DNA of 18,051 nt from Deltaproteobacteria bacterium (GTDB lineage: Bacteria > Myxococcota_A > UBA9160 > SMWR01). Under the pieces are notes generated by a model, which did no database searches, was not told the DNA's origin, and saw only the letters and a list, made by a program, of their open reading frames with translations. The translations under genes and the position numbers were made by a program. This document shows positions 1 to 7,039 of this stretch, piece by piece. Position 1 is the first letter of the stretch; every line of letters starts with the position of its first letter. The stretch spans positions 1 to 18,051 of the forward strand of contig JAFDAW010000088.1 in NCBI GenBank assembly GCA_019313605.1, given 5' to 3'.

Positions 1-572
1 TGGAAGACGGAATCTCCGACAGCCAACACCTCATCGACAACCAGGATTTCGGGCTCCAGATGCGCAGCAACAGCAAAGGCGAGCCGAACGTACATACCCG
101 ACGAGTAGCGTTTGACCGGTGTGTCCAGGAACTTCTCCACCTCCGAAAAGCTCACGATCTCGTCGAACCTCGATCTGATCTCCTGCCGCGTCATCCCGAG
201 GATTGCGCCATTCATGTAGATGTTTTCTCTGCCCGAGAGTTCTGGGTGGAAGCCGGTGCCAACTTCGAGCAGGCTTGCAACGCGCCCGCGGAGTCGGATC
301 CGACCTTCGGTGGGCGGTGTGATGCGCGAGAGGATCTTCAGGAGTGTGCTCTTGCCGGCGCCATTTCTGCCGATGATTCCGACCACTTCACCTTCCCCGA
401 CAACGAACGAAACGTCCCTGAGTGCCCAGAAGTGCTCTTTGTCGCGGCTTTCTGACGCCTTTGCGCCGCCTTTCCCGATCCGGGCGCAGTGCATGATCGC
501 GTCTCGCAACGTGTCGTGCCGGATGCTCTGCCCCAGCCGGTAGCGCTTCCCGATGCCCTCGACCTGAATCAT
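1..572 (-). CDS. Polysaccharide ABC exporter ATP-binding protein (Wzt/TagH/KpsT type), 3' end outside window
   Basis: This is the nucleotide-binding subunit of an ABC-2 exporter that moves lipid-linked polysaccharide across the inner membrane. The 190 visible residues start at the ATG at 572-570 (M-I-Q-V-E-G). They contain a Walker A motif GRNGAGKST (residues 68-76), the signature region YSSGM (156-160) and a Walker B stretch ILVVDEVLAVGD (176-187). The VASLLEVGTGFHPELSGREN segment near 98-117 is typical of the TagH/Wzt branch rather than of nutrient importers. The start codon abuts the stop of the upstream permease (TAG at 575-573, ATG at 572), so the two are almost certainly co-transcribed and translationally coupled. 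The C-terminus, including any Wzt carbohydrate-binding domain, lies beyond base 1, so the substrate class cannot be judged. The family assignment is firm; the specific glycan is unknown. Confidence 0.93.
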   Translation of the reverse strand, partial: MIQVEGIGKRYRLGQSIRHDTLRDAIMHCARIGKGGAKASESRDKEHFWALRDVSFVVGEGEVVGIIGRNGAGKSTLLKILSRITPPTEGRIRLRGRVASLLEVGTGFHPELSGRENIYMNGAILGMTRQEIRSRFDEIVSFSEVEKFLDTPVKRYSSGMYVRLAFAVAAHLEPEILVVDEVLAVGDSVF

Positions 573-1377
573 CTAGACCACATCCGCGAAGGAGCGTTCC
601 ATTCGCTTGAAGAAGAGCCCGCCCGTGACGAAGAGCACGGCGGAGACACTTGCAGACACGAGCACGAGCAATCCGGGGGGTTCGCCATGCGCGAGTAGCG
701 CCCAGCGAAAGCCCTCGATCACACCCACCATCGGATTGAGCGCGTACAACCACTGAAAGCCCGAGGGAACGAGCGATGCCGGGTAGACGACAGGCGATGC
801 GTACATCCAGACCTGAACCGCGAACGGAATCAGCTGTCCGACATCGCGGAATCACGCAAAGCGGCAGCAGGTAGAGGCTGTGGACGGTCGGTTCGAACTG
901 GTAGTAGAACATCATCGCGAACAGAACCGACGATGCGATCAACAGATCGACCAGAGGCGTGAGCGTGGCGGCCATCGGGATGATCAAACGCGGAAAGTAG
1001 ACCTTCGTGAGCAGGTTTCGCTCGGCGACCATGCTGAGGGTCGCCTTCTGCAACGACTGGGAGAAGAACAGCCAGGGCAGCAGGCCGGCGTAGGAGAAGA
1101 TCGGATACGGAATCCCATCGGTGGGGATCTTCGCGACCTTGCCGAAGATGATGGTGAAGATCACCATCGTGATCAGCGGCGTCAGCAGCGCCCAGAGAAC
1201 CCCGAGAACCAGCGCCCAGAGAACCCCGAGAACCGATTGCTTGTAGCGCACGGACACGTCGCGCCAGACCAGAAACCCGAACAACTCCCGATACGCCCAC
1301 AACTCCTTGAAGTCGATCGAGCTCCAACCCTCGGGTGGGGCGATCAGCAGTTCGACATCAGGCGATTCAGCGGACAT
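573..1377 (-). pseudogene. Polysaccharide ABC exporter permease (Wzm/ABC-2 type), frame-disrupted
   Basis: This is the membrane subunit paired with the downstream ATPase. The start is taken at the ATG at 1377-1375 (M-S-A-E-S-P-D-V-E), because translation from 1416 adds residues unlike the family. Reading gives family-like sequence through ELWAYRELFGFLVWRDVSVRYKQ, the GLLPWLFFSQS motif and residue 176 (LYLLPLCVI). The frame then continues as arginine-rich nonsense. The expected continuation, RDVGQLIPFAVQVW then MYASPVVYP and FKRMERSFADVV, lies in another frame from about 848 and stops at 575-573. Between the two parts, about 20 residues normally present (the hydrophobic stretch before the R-D-V motif) are absent, so this looks like a deletion of roughly 60 bases whose length leaves remainder 2 on division by 3. 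The gene also has an 8-residue duplication (VLGVLWAL twice) in the first membrane helix. It may be a decayed gene or an assembly fault; the exact breakpoint is uncertain by some 10 bases. Confidence 0.85.
1187..1234. repeat. Perfect 24-bp tandem direct repeat inside the permease gene
   Basis: Two identical adjacent 24-base copies, 1187-1210 and 1211-1234, each beginning agcgcccagag. On the minus strand in the permease frame each copy encodes VLGVLWAL, so the duplication keeps the frame and lengthens the first predicted transmembrane helix by eight residues. Family members normally have this block once, followed directly by a T/Q-P-L-x-T-M segment. It is either replication slippage or an assembly artefact. 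Confidence 0.95.
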
Positions 1378-1539
1378 GGCGATCTCGCGGGTGCTGGAGA
1401 ATCGGCCCCACGGCAATCGCGGAACTCGTCGACGAGTGGGACCCCTCCACCGAACTCATCGTCCACAAACCGGCAAATCCTGAGCCAAAGCTGCGAATCG
1501 CCACGGGCTGGCGGATAAAGGCATGGGGGGGGAAATCGA
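1378..1539. other. Intergenic gap between epimerase and ABC permease
   Basis: A 162-bp gap on the minus-strand transcription path. It contains an 8-base G homopolymer at 1525-1532 just after the epimerase stop. No convincing terminator hairpin or promoter was recognised. The gap may hold a promoter for the exporter genes, but none is clear. A plus-strand reading frame across it looks partly protein-like but has no start signal. Confidence 0.4.
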
Positions 1540-2520
1540 CTACCGGGTGGCGTCTCCGCGGGCCTCCAACTGCTCGCGAATCCAGCGGTAGGTGATCTCG
1601 ATGCCGCGCTCCAGGCTGGTCTGCGGCACCCAGCCGAGGACGCTGCGCAGCCGGCTGTTGTCGCTGTTGCGGCCGCGGACGCCCTGGGGCTTGCTGGTGT
1701 CGTATTCCTTCTTGATCGACTTGTCAGCCGCCACAGCGACCATGTCGACGAGTTCGTCCACCGAGATCAGACGGTCCTGACCGAGGTTGAGCGGCTCGCC
1801 GTGGTCCGAGCGCATCAGTCGGCAGATCCCTTCGATGCAATCGTCGATGTAGCAATAAGAACGAGTCTGCTTGCCGTCACCCCAGACTTCGATGGAGTCG
1901 TTATCGGCGGCCATTGCGATCTTGCGGCAGAACGCAGCGGGCGATTTTTCGCGACCGCCATCGTAGGTACCGAGCGGGCCAAAGATATTGTGGAAGCGAA
2001 CCACTCGCGTCTCCAAACCGTAGTCTTCGGTGTAGTGACGGCAGAGCCGCTCCGCGAAGAGCTTCTCCCACCCGTATCCGTCCTCGGCATCCGCCGGGTA
2101 GGCGTGCTCCTCGGCGAGCGGCGTAACGTCGGGCGAGTCCTGCCGGTAACCGGGATAGACGCACGCAGACGACGTAAAGAGAAACCGGCTGACCTGGTTG
2201 ACGCGCGCTGCTTCGAGCATATGGAGGTTGATGAGCGAGTTGTCGCGGGTGATCTCTGCCTTGTTGGTTTCGATGAAACCGATTCCGCCCATATTGGCCG
2301 CGAGGTTGTAGACCTCGTCGATTTCTCGTGTCGCCTGCAGACAATCGCTCCAACGACGCAGGTCGAGGATCTCGAACGACTGGGCGCGCGTCGGTTCGTA
2401 CTCGGGATACTTGATATCCACTCCGCGCACCCGATAACCGTCAGCGACGAGCCGACTGGTCAGGTGATGACCGATGAATCCACCCGCACCCGTGACGAGA
2501 ACGCGTTTGCCTTGCGTCAT
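1540..2520 (-). CDS. GDP-mannose 3,5-epimerase homologue (extended SDR, NAD-dependent sugar-nucleotide epimerase)
   Basis: A 326-residue extended short-chain dehydrogenase/reductase that closely resembles plant GDP-mannose 3,5-epimerase, which converts GDP-D-mannose to GDP-L-galactose (and GDP-L-gulose). The N-terminal NAD-binding motif is GAGGFIG (residues 11-17). The catalytic set is complete: Cys120 in SSACVYP, Tyr149 and Lys153 in YGWEK, and Lys192 in REKSPAAFCRK. Each lies exactly 25 residues before the Arabidopsis equivalents (Cys145, Tyr174, Lys178, Lys217, as recalled from the published structure). GRFHN-like (VRFHNIFGPLGT) and GVRGRNSDN segments also match. The start at 2520-2518 was chosen because its ATGA overlaps the stop of the upstream glycosyltransferase; the longer in-frame start at 2592 would lie deep inside that gene. 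It probably supplies a GDP-L-sugar for the polysaccharide made by this cluster. A related GDP-sugar epimerase activity cannot be excluded. Confidence 0.9.
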   Translation of the reverse strand: MTQGKRVLVTGAGGFIGHHLTSRLVADGYRVRGVDIKYPEYEPTRAQSFEILDLRRWSDCLQATREIDEVYNLAANMGGIGFIETNKAEITRDNSLINLHMLEAARVNQVSRFLFTSSACVYPGYRQDSPDVTPLAEEHAYPADAEDGYGWEKLFAERLCRHYTEDYGLETRVVRFHNIFGPLGTYDGGREKSPAAFCRKIAMAADNDSIEVWGDGKQTRSYCYIDDCIEGICRLMRSDHGEPLNLGQDRLISVDELVDMVAVAADKSIKKEYDTSKPQGVRGRNSDNSRLRSVLGWVPQTSLERGIEITYRWIREQLEARGDATR

Positions 2521-3380
2521 CTGGAAGTCCCTGCCAATTGTCGAACGAAGTGAAAGAGAAAACGGGGGTTGTGATAGAGGTATCGACGCCACAAGCGCTT
2601 CGGTTCACAGCAAAGCCGGAACAGCCATTCGAGGCCCGAGGCCTGCATCCACGTGGGCGCTTGCGCCTTGTTTCCAGCGTGAAAATCGAATGCAGCACCT
2701 ACACCCACCATGACACATGAAAGTGAGTTTCGGTGTTCGGCAATCCAACGCTCCTGCTTGGGGCAGCCCAGACCCACGAACAGAATGTCCGTCTTCGAGT
2801 CTTCGATGCCTTCGATCACCTTCTGGTCCTCCTCGGTATTGAGGACGCGGAATGGCGGGGCAAAAGCGAATGAAATATCCAGGCCGTGAAACCGCCGCCA
2901 CAGTCGCCGAACCAACTCGTCCAGGACTCCGGCGCTACCGCCGTAGAATCCCACCGACAGTCCGCGCTCTCGCGCGACACCACAGACCGTCGGAAGTAGA
3001 GACGGCCCGTATACGCGCTTGGCGTTCTCGATGCCGAGCAGCCGCAGCGCCCACACGAGCGGAACGCCATCGGGTGTTACACGATCGGCAGAGTTCACGA
3101 TCCGTTGAAACTCGGGATCGTCGAAGGCCTCCATCACCATGTGGACGGTGGAAACGCAAACCGCGCCGCCGTCTCCGGCCGAGACCAGATCCGCGATCGC
3201 CTCGGCGGTCTCCCGGTAGCTGGTGCCATCCACCCGCATCCCGAGCACATAGCGGGACCCGCAAGCCGGATCGCGAGAAGGGTCCGGCGCTTCAGCCGAG
3301 CCGACTGCCGATCGCGCGGGGCCATCTGTGATTCTCGGAGTGTTCACGTCTGTTTCCGCAAAAGTTTGCGCGCTCACCAT
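2517..3380 (-). CDS. WecG/TagA/CpsF-family glycosyltransferase (GT26)
   Basis: A 287-residue member of the family that transfers an N-acetylmannosamine-type sugar from a UDP donor to undecaprenyl-diphosphate-linked GlcNAc in enterobacterial common antigen, wall teichoic acid linkage or capsule synthesis. The first 40 or so residues are low-complexity and not conserved. The domain then runs from about residue 44 (VLGMRVDG) with CVSTVHMVMEAFDDPEF, TPDGVPLVW (Asp104 is the probable catalytic base), YGPSLLP, GFYGGSAGVLDEL, the family motif GLGCPKQERWIAEH (204-217) and GVGAAFDFHAGNKAQAP. It ends in the basic, aromatic tail LEWLFRLCCEPKRLWRRYL, thought to aid membrane association in TagA. The start at 3380 (M-V-S-A-Q-T) was chosen because upstream in-frame sequence is antisense to the divergent lipoprotein gene. 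It overlaps the epimerase by ATGA. The exact sugar is unknown. Confidence 0.9.
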   Translation of the reverse strand: MVSAQTFAETDVNTPRITDGPARSAVGSAEAPDPSRDPACGSRYVLGMRVDGTSYRETAEAIADLVSAGDGGAVCVSTVHMVMEAFDDPEFQRIVNSADRVTPDGVPLVWALRLLGIENAKRVYGPSLLPTVCGVARERGLSVGFYGGSAGVLDELVRRLWRRFHGLDISFAFAPPFRVLNTEEDQKVIEGIEDSKTDILFVGLGCPKQERWIAEHRNSLSCVMVGVGAAFDFHAGNKAQAPTWMQASGLEWLFRLCCEPKRLWRRYLYHNPRFLFHFVRQLAGTSR

Positions 3381-3415
3381 GAACTGCCCGTATCGGCGCA
3401 GAAGGCCAAACGGTT

Positions 3416-3441
3416 GACTGCGTGGCTTTATCCACACAGTC
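3416..3441. promoter_or_regulatory. Imperfect inverted repeat between divergent genes
   Basis: The arms GACTGCGTGG (3416-3425) and CCACACAGTC (3432-3441) pair at nine of ten positions around the 6-base spacer CTTTAT. It lies in the 127-bp gap between the minus-strand glycosyltransferase start (3380) and the plus-strand lipoprotein start (3508). The left arm overlaps TTGACT (3414-3419), a reasonable -35 hexamer for the plus strand, but no convincing -10 follows at 16-18 bases. It may be an operator serving one or both divergent units, or an RNA hairpin in a leader. The function is inferred only from position and symmetry. Confidence 0.4.
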
Positions 3442-3488
3442 GCTTCCTCAAGGACCGCGCGGCCCGCTCCGATGGAAGTCGTGTAGAA

Positions 3489-3497
3489 GAGAAGGAG
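3489..3497 (+). promoter_or_regulatory. Shine-Dalgarno site of the lipoprotein gene
   Basis: A purine-rich AAGGAGA core lies about 10 bases before the ATG at 3508, one of the clearest ribosome-binding sites in the window. It fixes the start of the downstream gene and indicates that this is the first gene of a translated operon. Confidence 0.7.
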
Positions 3498-3507
3498 AGC
3501 GTCACCC

Positions 3508-4671
3508 ATGAGCCGTTTGCGCTCCCAGATTTTCGCGCTCGTGATCACCGCACTGGGACTCGGATCGGCTTTGTGGATCGCCACGGGCTGTGGCGAGATC
3601 GAGGCGATCGAGCGCTGGCCCAGCGGTGCCGCGCTGCTCGCGGATACCCGCGGCCTGGATCGACTCCTCGAACAGGTGGCGCAGCTCGAGGGAACACCGT
3701 TGGCCCGACGGGCCGAGCGGCTTCGCGCTTCACTTCCGGACTGCCCGATCGTCGAAGGCCGAGCAGAGAGCGGCCAGATCTCCGACATCTGGGCGGCGTT
3801 GACCTGCGCGACCGGGAGCGCCGACCTGATCGCACTCGAACAGGCGCGCAACGGCTGGGATGTCGCGCTCAGCGTTCCGGTCGCCGGCGGCCATGGGGTG
3901 GGCACGCTCTCGATCAGCGCGAGCGGTGACGTCGAACTCGAACTGCGACTCCCCCGCGTCGCCGCAGAGGGTCTGGCGAGCTTCGCGCTGCCCGGCGGAG
4001 AGGCGACTGGAGCCGCCGAGTTGAGTGAATCCGAAACACTCTTTCACGCGCGGGTTCGGCCGCAGGGCGGACTCGACCTCGCTTCGCTGGTTCCCGCGGA
4101 CAGCCAGGGAGCCCGATTGTTTCGACTCAAGAGCGAGCTATTCGCGGGCCTCGTCCTCGACGGAGTCTGGGAAATCGCGACCTACCTGCCCGAGGAAGGC
4201 AAAGCGATGCCGCGAACCGCGCTCGCGTTGAACTTTTCCAATCGCGCGGCGGCAGTTGCGGCGATGGAGGATTTCATCGGCAATCTCCAGGAGTCCTGGC
4301 CCGTTGCACGGACCTTCTTCCGACTCGGCGAAGCCGACGGCGCCTGCCTGCTCGACCTCGCAATCATGCCCGGCCTCGCACCTTGTTACGTCGCGACGGA
4401 TCGGGCGCTGATCGTCGGCTGGAACCCAGCCAGCTTGCGCAAAGCACTCGACGGCCACAGCGGCAAACGCGATGGGCTCGGAGATTCGAGTGGCGCGATC
4501 ATCCACCTCGATCGCTTCGCCGACGCCGACCGGATCCTCTCTGCTTCGTTGCGGACCGAAGCGAGTTCCCAGCCAACCCAATATCCCTGGACGCGAATCA
4601 CCGCGAAGGCGACTCCCGACCCGTCCGGCTTTCGGCTGAAGTTCCGATTCGAATCGGGGCGTGGCACATGA
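3508..4671 (+). CDS. Probable lipoprotein of unknown function, first gene of a two-gene operon
   Basis: A 387-residue protein I do not recognise with certainty. The N-terminus (SRLRSQIFALVITALGLG) is a signal sequence with basic residues, a hydrophobic core, and then I-A-T-G-Cys28, which fits a relaxed lipobox, so an envelope-anchored lipoprotein is likely. After it comes WPSGAALLADTRGLDRLLEQV, loosely like the opening of DUF3352-type proteins (a hydrophobic strand followed by a helix around a 'leave-D-x-x-x-L' pattern); this resemblance is weak. The rest alternates beta-rich stretches (GTLSISASGDVELEL, ARVRPQGGLDLASL) with helices, and has several cysteines. A strong ribosome-binding site precedes the start. 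Its stop overlaps the start of the next gene by ATGA, so the two are co-translated and probably act together at the envelope. No catalytic motif is visible. Confidence 0.75.
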   Translation: MSRLRSQIFALVITALGLGSALWIATGCGEIEAIERWPSGAALLADTRGLDRLLEQVAQLEGTPLARRAERLRASLPDCPIVEGRAESGQISDIWAALTCATGSADLIALEQARNGWDVALSVPVAGGHGVGTLSISASGDVELELRLPRVAAEGLASFALPGGEATGAAELSESETLFHARVRPQGGLDLASLVPADSQGARLFRLKSELFAGLVLDGVWEIATYLPEEGKAMPRTALALNFSNRAAAVAAMEDFIGNLQESWPVARTFFRLGEADGACLLDLAIMPGLAPCYVATDRALIVGWNPASLRKALDGHSGKRDGLGDSSGAIIHLDRFADADRILSASLRTEASSQPTQYPWTRITAKATPDPSGFRLKFRFESGRGT

Positions 4672-6980
4672 TGCGGTGGAGACTCGCCATCCTGCTCGCC
4701 GCGCTCGCGGCCTCGGCGGGAGTCGGAATCATCTCGGTGCGCCACGCCGAGCAGAATGCCGCGATCCTCGACGCGTGCGGAGCCGCGGAAACCGCTGATT
4801 GGAACAGCGCCCTGCGACACACCGAAAACCTCCCTCTCGACGGAAGCGCCTCTCGAGACGCCGTAGAGTGTCGCTGCATCGCACTGGTGGCGACGGATCG
4901 CGGCGCCGAGTGCGAATCGCTGATGGATCGACTGCTCGCAGATCCGGCATCCGATGGCTGGTCGCCCAACCCGAGGCTCGCGGTTCACCTGATTCAGACA
5001 CGCCGGAGCGCGGGTCGCATCGGAGAAGCCGCCGACCTCGCGCGCCGCGCGGCGAGGCAGTTCCCGTCGAACGGAGACATCTTCTTTCTGGAGCTTGCGA
5101 CCCGCTCGAGCGTCGAAGACGAAGCCCTGGTATTGCGAGAATTGGAGGCTCGAATCGATCCCCAAATCCCAGAGGCGACCCGAATGCGCACCAGCCTCGC
5201 AACGCGCCACCTGATTCGAGGTGACGCGGTCAGCGCACTGGACGTCCTCGGGCCCGGCCCACCAACGGGAAACCGCAACGCGAATGAGCGCTGGTACGAC
5301 ACCAAGGGGATGGCGTTGGCCCACACCGGTGATCTTCCCGCCGTGCGGCGAAGCTATGCGGAATGGGCGCGCAGGGGCGGAAATCCGAAGGAGCTGCAAG
5401 CCCGCTATGCGCTCACCTTGAGTATCGCGGGTCTTGCCGACCCGGACGCGAGCATCATCAGCTTGCTGCGCGCTGCGTTGGCAAATACCGATGGCCTCAT
5501 CGATGAGAAGTTACTCGAAGCGTTGGCGACCCGTCTGATCCTCACCCTCGTCGACGCCGACGAACAGCAAGAAGCTCTCGCAACCTACGACCACTATGAG
5601 AAGCGTTTTGCATTCGCTGGATTGACGCGCGAGGAGCTCGAACGCTCTGCAATTCACCACACACTCGGCACGGGAAATGCCGGCGGCCAATACGGAACGA
5701 TTCGTTTCTCGCTCCCGAGCCGCAATCCGCAGAATTCACTGCTGATTTCCCCATCGCGGGAAGAGCCCCTGGATGCAGACTTTCACCTCGTCGATCTGAA
5801 CGGGTCTTCGGTCGTCGAGGTCGATCGAGCTCTCGACGTCGCACCGGTGCGCTGGGTGTATCGAGATGAAAAGGGGAGCACGATCGCGTCGGGCACCGTG
5901 AATCCGAAACCCGGAGCCGTCACATCGATCTCGGTGTTAGCGAGAAAACCGAGCCTCCCCGTGCGTACGACCCTCCACAGAAAGCCCGCCGATGGACACC
6001 GGCGGGTTCTTCTGATCATGCTCGATTGCGGCGATTGGCGCCTGACCCAGTATCTGCGAACCCGGGGCGAGCTTCCGGTCCTGGACAACCTGCTCTCGGT
6101 CGGATATCGCAGCGTGCTCGACAGCGACCCGCCGCTCACCGCCGCTGCACTCGAATCGATCGTCTGGCCAGAGCGCCGCGGTGGCGCGTCTTTCGTCGGC
6201 CTCGTGCATCAGATTGGAGTCGAAGTCGCCGGGCTCGCATCCGTTGGTGAAAACCCGTTTGGCGCGCTTTCATGGCTCCTTCCAGAAGACGAGGATCTCT
6301 TCTCCGTCCTCGGATCCAACGAATACTCGGCCGCCAATCTTCTCTTCAGTCACGGCGGGATTCGGGCTGGACACCACAGCGAAATCACGGGCCCCAACGG
6401 CGTGCGACGACGACTCTCCATCACCACGAGTTCGAGGGATCTCGACCAGGAAGAGCGAAGAAAATGGCCCGGACTCGCGACGGAATCTGAGCGCGACGCC
6501 GTGCACCTTCGAACCATCGCGGCAGAATTCGATACGGCGGCTGAAATAGCCCAGGCCGGAGAGGTCGACTTTCTCGCTCTGCGCGTCGAATCGCTCGACA
6601 TCCTGACCCATTCCCACTTCGCCCAGACAGCTCGCACGGGGCAGGACGATGCAAAGAACTTCCTCTACGAACTCTATCGCTACATCGACACCCGCCTCGG
6701 CGAAGTCCACAACCTGCTCGACGAGGACGACATCTTCATCGTGATGTCAGACCACGGGATCCGAACCTCGATGGAGCATTCCCGTCACGCGATGTTCGTT
6801 GCAACCGGTCTCGGTGTTCCATCCGGAAGGGCGGAAGGTCGGCCCGCACTCCGAGGCGTCTCGGCGGTGATTGCAGATCTGATGGGGCTCGACGCGAGTT
6901 GGCCGCGCACCGGTGTCGCACCCTGGTCGCGAACCTCGACCGCGCGCCATCAGGCTCCGACCGACAACGACGGCGGGTAA
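4668..6980 (+). CDS. Membrane-anchored TPR-like protein with C-terminal alkaline-phosphatase-superfamily (type I phosphodiesterase-like) domain
   Basis: A 770-residue protein with three parts. Residues 6-24 form a hydrophobic signal anchor (LAILLAALAASAGVGIISV). Residues about 30-330 are alpha-helical and alanine/leucine-rich with TPR-like spacing (for example AGRIGEAADLARRAARQFPSNGD and KGMALAHTGDLPAVRRSYAEW). A beta-rich linker follows at about 350-445. Residues 448-745 form an alkaline-phosphatase-fold hydrolase. Its metal and catalytic residues are all visible: Asp453 (LIMLDCGDW), Thr491 as nucleophile (DPPLTAAAL), Asp644 and His648 (DILTH), Asp695 and His696 (MSDHG), and His704 or His707 (EHSRH). 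This matches the two-zinc phosphodiesterase/nucleotide pyrophosphatase pattern. The start at 4668 overlaps the upstream stop by ATGA; the longer in-frame start at 4383 lies inside the upstream gene. The catalytic domain is probably periplasmic. The substrate is unknown: a lipid-linked sugar phosphate, a nucleotide sugar or transfer of a phospho-group to glycan are all possible. Confidence 0.87.
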   Translation: MMRWRLAILLAALAASAGVGIISVRHAEQNAAILDACGAAETADWNSALRHTENLPLDGSASRDAVECRCIALVATDRGAECESLMDRLLADPASDGWSPNPRLAVHLIQTRRSAGRIGEAADLARRAARQFPSNGDIFFLELATRSSVEDEALVLRELEARIDPQIPEATRMRTSLATRHLIRGDAVSALDVLGPGPPTGNRNANERWYDTKGMALAHTGDLPAVRRSYAEWARRGGNPKELQARYALTLSIAGLADPDASIISLLRAALANTDGLIDEKLLEALATRLILTLVDADEQQEALATYDHYEKRFAFAGLTREELERSAIHHTLGTGNAGGQYGTIRFSLPSRNPQNSLLISPSREEPLDADFHLVDLNGSSVVEVDRALDVAPVRWVYRDEKGSTIASGTVNPKPGAVTSISVLARKPSLPVRTTLHRKPADGHRRVLLIMLDCGDWRLTQYLRTRGELPVLDNLLSVGYRSVLDSDPPLTAAALESIVWPERRGGASFVGLVHQIGVEVAGLASVGENPFGALSWLLPEDEDLFSVLGSNEYSAANLLFSHGGIRAGHHSEITGPNGVRRRLSITTSSRDLDQEERRKWPGLATESERDAVHLRTIAAEFDTAAEIAQAGEVDFLALRVESLDILTHSHFAQTARTGQDDAKNFLYELYRYIDTRLGEVHNLLDEDDIFIVMSDHGIRTSMEHSRHAMFVATGLGVPSGRAEGRPALRGVSAVIADLMGLDASWPRTGVAPWSRTSTARHQAPTDNDGG

Positions 6981-7039
6981 AACGCTCCGCTGGCCACGTC
7001 GACTGCGTCCGACAGGCTTCCAACACGCAGCCCTCGAGA

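Noticed and set aside
1497..1511. A 14-base string (atcgccacgggctg) also found at about 3578-3591
   Set aside because: It is short and in unrelated contexts; this is expected by chance in a biased 18-kb sequence.
880..1518. A 212-residue plus-strand open frame rich in Gln, Arg and Asp
   Set aside because: It is antisense to the ABC permease, whose protein signature is unmistakable on the minus strand.
1410..1530. Plus-strand stretch reading ELVDEWDPSTELIVHKPANPE, which looks rather protein-like
   Set aside because: It has no start signal or domain match, and runs into the antisense of flanking genes; a gene remnant is possible but not supportable.
3381..3905. Upstream extension of the WecG-family gene to an alternative start near 3905
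   Set aside because: The extra residues are low-complexity and antisense to the lipoprotein gene; family homology begins only after the start at 3380.
4383..4667. Upstream extension of the TPR-like/phosphatase gene
   Set aside because: It lies within the lipoprotein gene in another frame; the start at 4668 gives a signal anchor at once and an ATGA overlap.
4386..5399. A 337-residue minus-strand open frame
   Set aside because: It is antisense to the lipoprotein/phosphatase operon and has no recognisable motif.
6981..7039. Possible bidirectional terminator between convergent genes
   Set aside because: Only weak 4-base stems are visible and there is no T run, so no terminator is called.
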